This document shows, in pieces, positions 1 through 10,210 of a DNA stretch of 64,000 bases. Numbering within the stretch: the first letter of the stretch is position 1; each line of letters begins with the position of its first letter. The stretch is from Pipra filicauda. Its lineage: Eukaryota; Chordata; Aves; Passeriformes; Pipridae. The notes beneath the pieces were generated by a model. It saw nothing but the letters and a program-made list of their open reading frames with translations. It made no database searches and was not told where the DNA came from. The DNA lies in contig NW_024104557.1 of assembly GCF_003945595.2 (NCBI RefSeq), positions 558,001 to 622,000 on the forward strand, given 5' to 3'. Made by a program: the position numbers and the translations under genes.

Positions 1-919
1 TCCACCTACAGTGTCATCCCCATCATTTATTTTGCGAGTGACAGCTCCTGAAGTTGAGCACTGCTACACCTCTGTGAGCCCATCTTCTCCAAAATGCTTT
101 GTGAAAGGACTCCTGCCCCGTGAAAAACAGCATCTACAAACACATTTATGTTTTGGCTCGAAGGAGACCTTTCTGGGCCTCGCTGGTGTAGCATCTGCCT
201 TTCCTTCAGGGTGCAGGTGAAAAAGGCAGGACGCTGTTTTTCTGGCTCATTCCTGGAAATGAGCACAAGCACAGCACAAGCACAGCAAGTCACCAATCCA
301 ACTATGAACACGGAGGGCTTTGCTCATCCTGAGGGATCTCTTAAGTCATTCCTCGTCCAGGTAACCCGTTGCTTGTGGAAGGATGGAGTGAAGGGAGCCT
401 TGGGTTGTGTCTCCCTTGTGTGGCACTAACTCAGGTGCTGCTGTGCTTCCTCACACCGCTCTTGACTTCCAACCAAATCCAAAGAATAACAAACATGGGA
501 GCCCTTCACTCACACTAGACTATGGTTCTTAAAAGACAAGAGCCACTGAGGTGTGTAAATCACCATCCTGGATACCAGCTAGTGCATTCTTGATCCCAAG
601 AGAGGCTTGTTTTCTCTGGGGTGGTGATGGAGAAGATCTCTAACTGCACTCCCGAGATGGCCCCATTTGGGGACCCACATTGCCTTTGCATGGTCCCCAG
701 CAGAGGAGTGCATGGGGACCAGGGCTCCATCCCTCCTCATCCTCTTAATTAATTCCCCCTGGATCAGGCTTTGGAAAGCAGGTGACTATCTATCTAAAGG
801 TGTTGGGTAGGGGGTTCTGGCTCCTTGATCACCTTGCACAGGTGCCCCTATGCAAGGGCAAACCCAGCACCTAACTTTTAGCAGAGTTTCCCATTAGCAG
901 AAGAGCCAGTGAAGACTCT

Positions 920-1520
920 ATAGAATCATGGAATTGTTAAATTTGAAAAAGCCCTCTGGGATGATCAAGTCCAACCATTCCCCAGCACTGCCAAGGCCAC
1001 CACTAAACTATGTCTCAAGTGCCACATCCATACTTTTAAATCCCTCCAGGGATGGGGATTCCAACACTGCCCTGGGCAGCCTGCTCCAGTGCTCCAAGCT
1101 CCATCCAACCTGGCCCTGAACACTTCCAGGGATGGGGCATCCACAACATCTCTGGGCAGCCTCTGCCAGTTACTCACCACCCTCTGAGTAAAGAATTTCT
1201 TCCTAACATCTAACCTTGCTGTCAGTTCAAAAACATTACCCCTTGTCCTGTCACTATCTACCCATATAAAAAGTCACTCTGCCTCCTTTTTATAAGTCCC
1301 CTTTAGGTCCTGGAAGATGCTCCAAGATCTCCCTGGAGCCTTATCTTCTCCAGGCTAAACACACCCAGCTCTCTCAGCCTGTCTCCAGAGCAGAGGGGCT
1401 CCAGCCCTTGGATCATCTTCATGGTCTGACACAACCAAAGGGAGATGAATCCTGTCCTATAAACCAGCCTTAAACTCCTTGCCCACACCTCTGAAAAGTC
1501 TCCAGTTATGTTCTCTAGAC
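920..1520 (-). mobile_element. CR1 LINE, 5'-truncated
   Basis: The 3' end (tagaatcatgg) lies at 920 and the copy extends rightwards on the minus strand. Minus-strand frames preserve pieces of the ORF2 C-terminus, including LPRDVV..APSLEVF and RLRELGVFSLEK. The tail is of the 'aaaagccctctgggatgatcaagtccaacc' type. The copy lies in ADRA1D intron 1 in the same orientation as the gene. Confidence 0.92.
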
Positions 1521-1876
1521 AGGTGTTTGCTAAGGGAAGAGGAATCCTGCCTCAAACCCCACCACCACCACCCAGGATCCCGAGACAGAGCAGTTTTTAG
1601 AGCTCCACTGCACACCCAGCAAGGGCACCACCCTCACACTGGGAATTAGGATTTCATCTCGGGTTGAAGAACCCGCTGCTTGAAGAGTCTTATTAGCCAC
1701 AGAACTGTTAATTTTGTTTAAACTCCTGGTGATGGCATCCCACGTATCCCACACCCAAGAGTGAGCTAAATTATTCAGCTGATAAACAGACCATGGAGGT
1801 ATTGGGGAGTTTGAGATGATTTGAAGAAAGATCGCTGTAGATCGTTCGAGCACGGAGAAACAGCTGACAGCATTTA

Positions 1877-1893
1877 ACACACACACACACACA
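1877..1893. repeat. (AC)n microsatellite
   Basis: About eight and a half AC dinucleotides occur in intron 1, too short to be notable beyond possible length polymorphism. Confidence 0.9.
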
Positions 1894-2084
1894 TAGATTG
1901 TGTCATTCAAATTACTGCTTATTTCAGCTTTTCAGCCCTGATGTGATAAATATTGCTCCTGTGTAACTAATGTGGAAACTATTCTGCAGAGAGCTGCAAA
2001 GATCTGTGCAGACTCACAGACACCGACGACGGAGCCAGCGCGGAAGTTTCTGAGTGCTCAGGGAATGCTAAGTAGAGCTGAGAG

Positions 2085-2460
2085 TCTTTTTTCACTTGAC
2101 AAATTTCCTTATCCCTAAAAAGTATGATCAGATGACAGCGAACAGTGCGAGCCAAGGACGATTTCTTGCGAATTCATGTCAAAGAGGGAAAAAACAGTCA
2201 AAACATTTGGATATTTTCGGAAGAAAACAGATCCCTTATTCACTTCATTTTAATGCAACAGCTCACTTCGAAATGTCTCTGAGCGCTCATTTTTTAATAG
2301 ACTCCCATTTACTCAAATTGAAACAATACATTTCACTTCAGTTTAAAGTTATTTGGTTTCTCATGAGAATTTAATTTTCATTTAAAATGTGTATAAGTAT
2401 AATTTCCAGTTGGTCCCAAATTATTTCACCTATTTTTGTCTAACAAACAAATAAAAACCA
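2085..2460. other. AT-rich intronic block with retained CpGs
   Basis: This block has no recognised repeat. It is AT-rich but keeps several CpG sites (for example gcgaac, gtgcgag, ggacgat, ttgcgaattc and gagcgctc between 2138 and 2290). CpGs usually decay in unmethylation-protected-free intronic DNA, so this is a mild hint of constraint. A 92-codon frame here has no recognisable domain. Confidence 0.25.
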
Positions 2461-3069
2461 TTCTACTTAAACATTTATAACCTTCTTTTCAAGGAGAATT
2501 GGCCCCAGTATGTTTCAGACTGTGAATTTACAGTGGACTTTGCTGATTTCTGTGAGTTTCAGACTCATGTCCTGAGCTGTAAAATCCAAGATTAGAAGTT
2601 TCTGTTCTCCTCCCAGATAGCCCCGGAATGATTTTGAGATTTGAATAGGAAAACTGCAATTAATGAAGGGTGGGGAAATGAGAAGCAGAATATTTTGTAG
2701 TCATAAAATAAATGAAGTTTTGCCGTGTTTATGTTATACATATAATACAGCAGGAAGTAAAGATCAAAGCCGTGTTTATAAAGGACTTGGCAAGTTGTGT
2801 GCTCGAAGGGCTCATGGGAGGTACTTCAAGAATGAAGTTTGGATTTTTAGCCGGTGGAAATCACCGTGTCTCCTTTGACTTCTGCACAAGGGTGGTGATT
2901 TACACCAGCAGAGAAGCTGGCTCAAGTGTTTCAAGGGAGAACAGCTACAGTAAGGCAAAATATTTTTTTATTTCTACTAAAAAAGTATTTGCCTCATGTT
3001 TGTTCTCTATTTCCAAGTACTGGGAGTAACTCAGAGGAACAGGATCCCATTTCCCAGCTTCATTAGCTG

Positions 3070-3146
3070 CAAGGTTGGCAGAGGGTTGGAACTACATGAT
3101 TTTTAATGTCCCTTCCAACCCAAACCATTCCGTGATTCTGTAATTT
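3070..3146 (+). mobile_element. CR1 LINE 3' end fragment
   Basis: About 75 bases match the CR1 3' terminus (ggttggaactacatgat, then ccttccaacccaaaccattc and gtgattctgt). Only the tail survives. It is antisense to ADRA1D in intron 1. Confidence 0.88.
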
Positions 3147-4544
3147 TAAGGTGTAAAGGTGTGAGTGAGGTTTGGAGCTGGTTCTTGCTGGTTCTGGCTG
3201 AGGAGGAGAGTATCAGACTGGGGCTGCCCAGAGAGCTCAGCCTTTGGGTACTGGCATCTACCCAAACCCCACAACTCCCAAACTTTTTATTTGCAGGCTA
3301 CAACCCCCTCCCATGTACCTGCTCAGTGAAAGGGAAAGTCAGGCGTGGTCGGACAGGGCAATTAATCTCGGGTCTTGCAGAGAGAGCAGCTCAGTGCAGC
3401 CTTACTGCTCCCTGCCCGAGTTTTACCATGAACTGCAACGCTCACATAGGGTGAAAACTCTCCACAGCAGCGATTTCACCCCCGTGGAGAGCTGAGATAA
3501 ACTTCCCAAATACCACCCTCACCCAGACAGAGAAACTGGAGCAAAGAAGTACAAGACAGCAGCATGGTGAGAGCAGACACGCACAGCCCTGATCCACCAC
3601 TCCAGGGACACCTCAGCTCCCAAGACACCATCAATCCTGGTGATTTATCCCACTGGAGGGTGTCTCACAGACCTGGGCTCCAGCTGTCCCCAGGGGCACA
3701 GCCCCAGTGCTGGAGGGAGCTCAAAACCTCCACAGGTCAAAATCTGTCCCGTGGTCACGATGCTGTTTCCACTGACTTGAGAGGGAGCCTCGAGCAAGAG
3801 GATTTGAAAAACCCTGAGAAAAAGTGCAGAACCAGCTGTACTGCTTCCCTGGCTGCAGGGTTGGTGGGACACAAGTCCCTGGTGGGCTGTGGGACACGTG
3901 GGTCCCCGCTGGCAGATGGAATGACAGACCTCTCTGCTTTGCTGAGCTCTGTGCAAAAGGCTGCTGCTGACATCCACAAGTTATTTTAACCTCTATTTCC
4001 CCCCCTCCAGGTTTATTACAGCATTCCAGGGGGCTCATCAGGTCCCCTGAGCTGGGTGCTCGTTCAGTGAGGTGGTGAGGAAGAGCACTGGCATCCCTGC
4101 ACTGGTGCTGGAAGGGGATGTTGCTTTGGACATCACATATCCCCAGCACATTCTGTGCCTGCTCAGCCTCTTCTGCACGCCTCTTCTGCCTCCTTTTCAC
4201 AGACAACTTGCCAAAACTTTAGAGCACAACTTGTCAGACAACCCTAAAGGAGTGTCCTGGGAAATCACATAGGATCTTCTCCCATCACCCTTAGATAATA
4301 CCTGGTCCTGCTCCAGGTCCCTGCACAACAACGACATCCTGGGAAGTCAGTGAGACATGCTTCAGACTCTGACACTCCCTGGGGAGATCAAACCTCAGTC
4401 ATCTCCAATAGAGGTGGGAGCCCTGGACCCACGGAGGCACATCCAGGTGCCTTTCCCAAACTGGGAGGAAGGGAGGACAGCAAAACTCTTTGGAGACCAC
4501 TGTGCCATAATGACAGCCTGTTTGAAACAGAGCTGCTTGCTCCT

Positions 4545-4735
4545 TAGCCTAAACTTCATTATTTAAAATGCTGAATGCAGAATGAATTAATTAAAGCAAT
4601 TATTATGCTGCTATTTTATTCATTTGCTATTTACTTTGACTGATTATATGAGTTTGGTTAATAAATATTGAGTGTTAATTAACTGAATTAATTCATTGCT
4701 GGTTTATTCACTCATCAGTTACCTATCCCTCACAT
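4545..4735. other. AT-rich block near the start of ADRA1D intron 1
   Basis: This is a strongly AT-rich segment with many TAAT/ATTA motifs, about 100-290 bases inside the intron and next to a GC-rich exon. It holds no credible ORF and no recognised repeat. It could be a regulatory element binding homeodomain proteins, or simply unconstrained AT-rich DNA. Confidence 0.3.
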
Positions 4736-4825
4736 CCGTGCATGAGTTGTCTGAAAGTTTATCCCAAAGAGCAGGTCCCCAAGGGTCCAGTCACAGGAAG
4801 CAGGGCTGGGAGGGGGGACGGGGTC

Positions 4826-4831
4826 ACTTAC
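4826..4831 (-). other. ADRA1D: Splice donor of ADRA1D intron 1
   Basis: On the minus strand the codon for the glycine after LPF is split as G|GTAAGT, a consensus donor giving a phase-1 intron. Reading through would add only one lysine before a TGA, so translation must continue on exon 2. The site matches the conserved alpha-1 receptor intron placed between TM6 and TM7. Confidence 0.93.
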
Positions 4832-5798
4832 CAAAAGGCAGGATGAAGAAGAAGGGGAACCAGCAGAGGATGAAAACACCCACGACGATGGCGAGAGTCT
4901 TGGCTGCCTTTTTCTCACGGGAGAACTTGAGGAGCCGCACGGAGAGGGAGCTCCTGAAGTTGTGCCCCTTGCTCCGGGTGCTGGAGAGAGGGTCCTCCAG
5001 GACGCTGCGGCAGTGGATGCGCAGAACCACCTCCATGGATTTATTCCTCTCCTTCTTGACCCCTGCCTCCAAGCTCCGGGTGGTCCGCCTGGCCACCACG
5101 TAGATCCTGAAGTACATCACCAGGATGACCATGAGGGGCAAGTAGAAGGAGAAGAGGGAGGAGAACAGGGCATAGCCTGGCTCCTCTGTGATGCTGCAGA
5201 TGCTCTCATCCTGCGGCGGCGGCTCCTTCCACCCCAGCAGGGGCCCGATGGAGATGACCATGGAGGAGAGCCAGACCACCACGAGGATGACCCCCGCCTT
5301 CCTCTCGGTCATGATCGTGGGGTACTTGAGGGAGTACTTGACGCCGATGTACCTGTCCACGGAGATGATGCACAGGCTCATGATGGAGGCAGAGCAGCAC
5401 AGCACGTCCACCGCTGCCCAGATGTTGCAGAAGATGCGCCCGAACACCCAGAAGCCCAACACCTCCAGGGTGGCCGAGAAGGGCAGCACGGTGGTGCTGA
5501 GCAGCAGGTCGGCGATGGCCAGGTTGACGATGAAGTAGTTGGTGACCGTCTGCAGGTGCCGGTTGCAAGCCACCGACAGGATGACCAGGATGTTCCCCAC
5601 GATGGCCGAGAGGATGAACACGGCCAGGAAGACCCCGACGCCCACCGCCTGCACGTCCAAGGCGAAAGTCAGCGTGGTGCCGTTGCCGTCGGGGCTCTCC
5701 TCACCCTGCAGCCCCCAGGACCGGTTGGCACCGCTCTGGCTGCCCTGTCCCGTCCGGTTCCCGCTCAAGCTGCCATTGCTCAGCTCGGGGAAAGTCAT
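4832..5798 (-). CDS. ADRA1D: Alpha-1D adrenergic receptor, coding exon 1 (partial gene)
   Basis: This exon encodes 322 residues plus one base of a class A GPCR that binds adrenaline and noradrenaline at the plasma membrane and signals through Gq. Visible are four N-glycosylation sequons (N8, N14, N25, N39), TM1 about 51-75 with GN, TM2 with D97, TM3 with C124 and amine-binding D131, DRY at 148-150, TM4 with W176, ECL2 C201, TM5 serines 213/214/217 before P221, and TM6 CWFPFF at 312-317. The subtype call rests on the MTF start, [24 protein letters not shown] and [12 protein letters not shown], which fit alpha-1D better than 1A or 1B. The exon stops after TM6 at a GTAAGT donor, as family members do. 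TM7 and the tail lie on exon 2, outside the window. The N-terminus (about 50 residues) is shorter than the mammalian one (about 95). The start at 5798 has A at -3; an in-frame ATG at 5906 would add 36 unrelated residues. Confidence 0.96.
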
Positions 5799-5866
5799 TG
5801 TAGAGAAAGTCCGGGCTCCATGGAGGGCGAGGAGAAAGCGGTGCCGAGGCGCAGCTCCCCCGGCAT
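5795..5866 (-). promoter_or_regulatory. Upstream ORF overlapping the ADRA1D start codon
   Basis: A 23-codon frame begins at an ATG at 5866 and ends in a TGA at 5797-5795. That stop overlaps the receptor start in the arrangement ATGA. The frame is out of phase with the receptor and contains a second in-frame ATG at 5821. If the transcript starts upstream of 5866, ribosomes would meet this frame first, so it could reduce or couple receptor translation by reinitiation. The frame is plain in the sequence; its use is inference. Confidence 0.5.
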
Positions 5867-5921
5867 GATCCCCGGCCGGCAGCCCCCGCCTAGACCCACT
5901 CCGCACCCCGCTCCCCCGGCC

Positions 5922-6062
5922 GGGATGGAGGGATGGAGGGAGGGATGGAGAGAGGGATGAGAGAGGGACGGAGGGAGGGGAGAGGGATGGAGAAAGGGAT
6001 AAGAAAGAGGGATGAGAGAGCGGGATGAGAGAGCGGGATGAGAGAGAGGGATGAGAAAGAGC
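5922..6062. repeat. Purine-rich short tandem repeats in presumed 5' UTR
   Basis: About 140 bases are nearly pure purine on the plus strand, with GGAT/GGGA units. Between 6011 and 6062 a 13-bp unit (gatgagagagcgg) repeats about four times. On the transcribed minus strand this would be a pyrimidine-rich leader just upstream of the receptor start. Confidence 0.8.
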
Positions 6063-6238
6063 TTCGCGCCGTGCGGCCGCGCTGCCCCCCGCCCCGCCGC
6101 GGGCTCTCCCCGCCGCTCAGCCCGGGGGGGCAGCGCGGTCGGGGCCCCCCCGCCGCCCTCTCATGCTCCGGGGGCTGCGCTGGGCTCGGGCGGCAGCGCC
6201 GGCGGCTCCGCTCCCTGCTCGGACCGGGAGCGGCGGGA

Positions 6239-6272
6239 GGGGCGGGACGGGACCGGGGCGGGGGCGGGCGGG
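6239..6272. promoter_or_regulatory. Cluster of GC boxes
   Basis: Three close GGGGCGGG-type motifs lie at about 6239, 6255 and 6261, roughly 440-475 bases upstream of the ADRA1D start codon. They match Sp1/KLF binding sites and would suit a TATA-less core promoter. Occupancy is not shown by sequence alone. Confidence 0.55.
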
Positions 6273-6295
6273 AGCCCCGCGCGTCAGGTGCTGCC

Positions 6296-6357
6296 GGGGG
6301 AGGAGGAGGAGGAGGAGGAGGAAGGGAAGGAGGAGGAGGAGGAGGAGGCGGCGGCGG
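6296..6357. repeat. (GGA)n tract grading into GCG repeats
   Basis: Two runs of GGA triplets are separated by a short interruption (gaagggaa) and run into GGC/GCG triplets. The tract lies within the CpG island about 500 bases upstream of the ADRA1D start. It causes spurious poly-Glu, poly-Arg and poly-Pro open frames. Confidence 0.9.
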
Positions 6358-6699
6358 GGCGGCAGCAGCGTTCCTTTGCTGGACGAGGCGAGCGCAGGGC
6401 AGGACGAGCTGGTGGCGGAGCCGGCGGGCGGAGGGAGATGGGAGATGATGGACGGGGGGTTTCAGGCACGCACGGACGGGAGGGAACCCACCCGCGAAGG
6501 GGTCGCGCAGCAGCGGGTGCAGACCCCCGGGGGTGGGTGGGGGGTACCCGGGTGCAGCCGTCCCGCCCGTCACCGCCGGGCGGCAGCAGAGCAAAGGGTT
6601 TGCCCGGCGGGTCCGTGTGTCCCCCCGGCACGGGGGTCCTGGGGCTGAGGGGGAGCTACACCTGCCCGCTGGAGACCGCCTTGCCGTGGCCCCCGGCAC

Positions 6700-7285
6700 A
6701 GGTATCCCACCAAGAGGATGCTCTGTCAGTCTGGCATGCCCCCCTCAGCCCCAGCGTCCCAGCAGGCGGATGCCCTGCCAGGTTGGTGTGTCCCCTCTAG
6801 CCCTAGAATCCCGCCAGGAGGATGTCCTGCACGGCTGGCATGCCTCTCCTCCTCCTCTTCCCCCCTCCACTAGTCCCACCATCCCACCAAGAGGATGCAT
6901 CCCACCAAGAGGATGCATCCCACCAAGAGGATGCATCACAGCAGGAGGATGCATCACAGCAGGAGGATGCCCTGCATGGCTGACAGGACCCCCAGGCCCA
7001 GCATCCCACCAGGAGGATGCTCTGCCAGGCTGCCATGCCCACCTCAGTCCCAGCATCCCACTAGAAGGATGCCCTGCATGGCTGGCATGTCCCCTCAGCA
7101 CCCACCAGGGGAGATGTCATTTCTATCTGGCATGTCCCCCCCACCCCCAGCATCCGACCAGGAAGATGTCCCTCCAGGCTGGCAGGTTCCCCCAGCATCC
7201 CACCAGGAGGATGTCCCTCTAGGCTGGCAGGTTCCCCTTTGCCCCAGCATCCCACCAGGAGGATGTTCTGTGTGGCTGGCAGGTT
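6700..7285. repeat. Promoter-proximal minisatellite, unit about 45-55 bp
   Basis: About eleven diverged copies repeat the core 'atcccaccaggaggatg' followed by 'ccctgc..ggctggcatg' and a C-rich spacer. Copies begin near 6703, 6754, 6806, 6880, 6999, 7049, 7101, 7150, 7194 and 7246. Unit length varies through the C-rich spacer. The array begins about 900 bases upstream of the ADRA1D start codon. Open frames running through it are repeat artefacts. Confidence 0.9.
6880..6969. repeat. 18-bp sub-array inside the minisatellite
   Basis: Five head-to-tail 18-bp units occur: three identical copies of catcccaccaagaggatg (6880, 6898, 6916) and two identical copies of a variant catcacagcaggaggatg (6934, 6952). 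The near identity indicates recent local expansion of the core within the older, longer-unit array. Confidence 0.95.
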
Positions 7286-7289
7286 ACCT

Positions 7290-9178
7290 TTCTCACCCCA
7301 CATTCAGGGCTTCCAGCAAACATCCTTACCATGCTTAACCCTGGTCCTGACACCCCAGTCCAGGCATCCTGCTGGGGGTGAAGGCATGGGCTGTCCCTCA
7401 CTAGCTGCTTCCCAAAGCAGAGGGGACAGGCAGGGACTTGCATTCAGGGACAGCTCTGTGCCTCTGACTTAACCCTGCAGCAAGACTTGGACACAGCAGC
7501 CTGTGACTATAACATATAGACACATATTTCTGGCCAATTTTAAGGGGGTTGGGGTTTTTTCCCACTGATAAAAGCAGATCCTGTTTACACTGGTTTCCTC
7601 CCCGTGACCTGCCTCCATACATTGCAATGGGGACTGACCCCAGCATGGAGCAGGGGCTCTCCCTCAGCTTCTTTCTACTGTACACAGGAAATATTTCCTT
7701 GGAGTGTGTTTATCCATGATTTTTCAACTTTTCTTTCTTAAAAAAAAAAAAGTTATTTTAAAGGGCAGTCCAAGTGGACAGTGGAGTGATTTAACTGATG
7801 CTGTCAGAGCATGGGAGATCTGTGGATACACTGGGTATGAGAGTGGACAAAAAATATTATAGCATATTTGTTCCTTAATTTTCCTTGACTATAATTGCAG
7901 GAAATGACACATTTTTGATCTTTCTTATTTCTTTCACGCAGTCTCTTCTTCCTTAAAATTTCATCCTCCTTCCTTGAGCTGGGTTTTTGACCCTGCTGGG
8001 AACAAGCAAACTGGAAAATACAAGAAGACAGGAACAAATACTGCACCAGGACAATGTTCATAAGGATGGTTTTGCTTAAAATAACCCGCCCCACAAACTC
8101 TTTACTGCTTTATAAATGTGAATTAAAAAAAAAAAAACAACAAAAAACCCAAAAAAAACCCCAAACACCCAACACTTGAGTCCAAATTACTCATTTTCCT
8201 TATGTTTTGATGAAAACATGTCAACCACCAAAATGAAGGATCGTTTTTCACTCGGGTGCTAAACTCAGCATGGGATGATCTCAACCCATGGAATTCTGCA
8301 GCCATATCTTTGCAGCAACACAGATTGTTGTCTAGATAAATATATCTCATCTAATCTATCCAGTGACATCCAGAGATAAAGAAAACATGTGCCTGTCTCC
8401 AGAGCTAAGGCTGGGCTGAAGCTTCTCACGCACAGCAGGATTTTAACCACCTAGGAAGAAAAGGGAGGTTTCTCCCAAGTGACATGTTAGGAAATGCCAT
8501 CTGGGTGAGGGTTGCACCTTCCCTGCATCTTGCCCTCCCTGGGTGAGCTCTCCTCCTCTCCTGCTGTCTCCAAAGACAACTTGTCCACGTTGCTGAGAGG
8601 TTTGACAGCAGGGTTTGAGCGGGATGTAGGGATGGGATGGGTGAACTGAAGGGTGGGGGTAAGGCTGGGGGCTGCCACCTCATGAGCTGCTCAGGATGGA
8701 TGGACCTGCCCCAACCATGCTTAAAACCCTTGAGGCTGCACAGAAGCCTTTCCCTCCCCAGCCAGGGCAGGGAGAGATCATGTCCAGTGCTGTCACCTCA
8801 GCTCAGCTAAAGAACATCATCAGCTCATTATGATCCTTTTACCTCCTTGCTTTTCATCTGTCTCCCTGTTTGTGTTTAAATCAGGGCCATTATGGTTAAT
8901 TTAAACTAATGAGGAACAGGTTTACACTGATGCACTTAAACCCAAATAAAAGTGTTGGAGTAGGTCTCTTTGGAGGAACTGAAGGGTTTGAAGTAAAAGC
9001 ACACAGAGTTCTGTGAGTGCCTTGACAATCTGCTGGGCTTGAGCAGGAAAGAGGTACAGCTCCTTCCCTCTTGACATTTTACATTTCTTTCCTCCCTCTA
9101 TTTTTTACACTTTTTTATCTTTTTGGGGCAGAGGTTATCCTAAGACTCCAGGGTTTATAACAAGGAGAGACGTGCCCC
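7290..9178. other. Upstream flank, no gene seen
   Basis: No coding exon or recognisable repeat is seen here beyond A-rich tracts at about 7740-7752 and 8125-8165. Open frames are short and lack domains. Around 8880-8950 there is an AT-rich patch with TTAATTTAAACTAATGAG-like motifs. Confidence 0.5.
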
Positions 9179-9179
9179 G

Positions 9180-9272
9180 GGTGGAAGATGTCTCTGCCCG
9201 TGGCAAGGGGTTGGAACTAAATGATCTTTAAGGTCCCTTCCAACCCAAACCATTCCATGATTCTGTGATTCT
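9180..9272 (+). mobile_element. CR1 LINE 3' end fragment
   Basis: About 95 bases of CR1 tail: a degraded 'gtggaagatgtctctgcccgtgg', then ggttggaactaaatgatc, then the ccttccaacccaaaccattcc terminus and a gattctgtgattct octamer end. Confidence 0.9.
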
Positions 9273-9914
9273 TCCCTTGCTCTGCAAAGGAAGGTCGGCC
9301 ACGGTTCATCTGCCTGCAGCATTTCCCAGGTCCAGAGGTGGGAAAAATGGATCCTGCTCACAGTCAATGCAGAACAGTGGCAAAATGATAATATCTAAGT
9401 GGTTGTGAAGGTGAGGTTGCCTTGCCTTGGTCAGAACATCCAAAAATCCTCTGGGAAGCCAGGATCAGTCTTCATTGCTTGTTCCTCTGAGGTCAAGTCC
9501 AGCTCTGCTGGCTCCGGTGTCCAGCTGACCCCAGGTCTTCCAGTACACTGAAAAATAGACTGAAAGTTATTGCAAGGGACGACTCAAACCTGTTCTGCTG
9601 TACCCTTTGTTTCCAAACATGGAACTCCTGAGAAACTGGAGATCAGGTCACTAACTGGGAGAGGCAGTGGGCAGAACCTGGACTGGACATTGCTACAAAA
9701 CAATAGAATTAGGTGGAATTTTGATTTTAATTGTGAATGTGTGAAAATTGTCCGCCTTTGTTGGATTGTGGTGATACTCTTTTTCAACCTAAATGATTCT
9801 ACAATGTTATTTTTGGCTTCACTGTGGTGAATTATTTTTTGTTGATGAAAGTGAGGTCAGCTGTCCCCAAAACAGATGTGACAAGGACAGCGGGGATCTG
9901 GTCCAAGCCCCTTT

Positions 9915-10026
9915 CCTGCAAATGGATTTGTCTATTCCAAAATCATGCTTCATGGCAGCTTTCCCCTCCTGCAAATGGATTTGTCTATTCCAAAATCATG
10001 CTTCATGGCAGCTTTCCCCTCCTGCA
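9915..10026. repeat. Perfect 53-bp tandem duplication
   Basis: Positions 9915-9967 and 9968-10020 are identical 53-bp units beginning cctgcaaatgg, followed by a further 6-base start of a third unit. Identity suggests a recent duplication or an assembly duplication. It lies in non-coding DNA about 4.1 kb upstream of ADRA1D. Confidence 0.95.
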
Positions 10027-10210
10027 GTGGAATCACTGTCCTTTTGGTTGGAAGGTCTCCTCTGGTCTAGTCTAAACTTTCTTTGCTTGTTGCCAGCTGA
10101 TGCAGAGAGCAATTTATTACCTTCCTCTTACATATTTTAATTTAATTTTGGAGCAGGAAATTAATTTCCTATTAATTTTGAATAGAAAAAAAGCAAAATA
10201 TGTGGAAAAA

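Larger units (their letters stand above)
1..4831 (-). other. ADRA1D intron 1, 5' portion
   Basis: At least 4.8 kb of intron follows the exon 1 donor and continues past the left edge. No minus-strand frame here encodes the expected TM7 sequence (an NPxxY-type motif), so exon 2 is not in the window. The intron contains two CR1 fragments (920-1520 and 3070-3146), a short AC microsatellite and two AT-rich blocks listed separately. The remaining stretches, 1-919 and 3147-4540, show only chance open frames. Confidence 0.85.
4900..6660 (-). promoter_or_regulatory. CpG island over ADRA1D exon 1 and promoter
   Basis: CG dinucleotides are frequent across exon 1 and about 850 bases upstream, in contrast with the CpG-poor flanks. 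There is no clear TATA box next to the start codon. This fits a TATA-less, CpG-island promoter for the minus-strand gene. The edges are judged by eye and no transcription start can be placed. Confidence 0.8.

Noticed and set aside
3564..4206. 141-codon plus and 161-codon minus overlapping ORFs in intron 1
   Set aside because: Neither resembles the missing ADRA1D exon 2 or any family I know; they overlap each other.
4962..5960. 332-codon plus-strand ORF opposite ADRA1D
   Set aside because: It is the antisense shadow of the GC-rich receptor exon, with H/D/G/P-rich text and no domain.
5890..6699. 269-codon proline/serine-rich minus-strand ORF
   Set aside because: It is produced by the CpG island, GGA tract and purine repeats. 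Composition is low-complexity and it ends before the receptor start.
6533..7222. 229-codon plus-strand ORF through the minisatellite
   Set aside because: The translation is just the repeat unit, with no conserved protein features.
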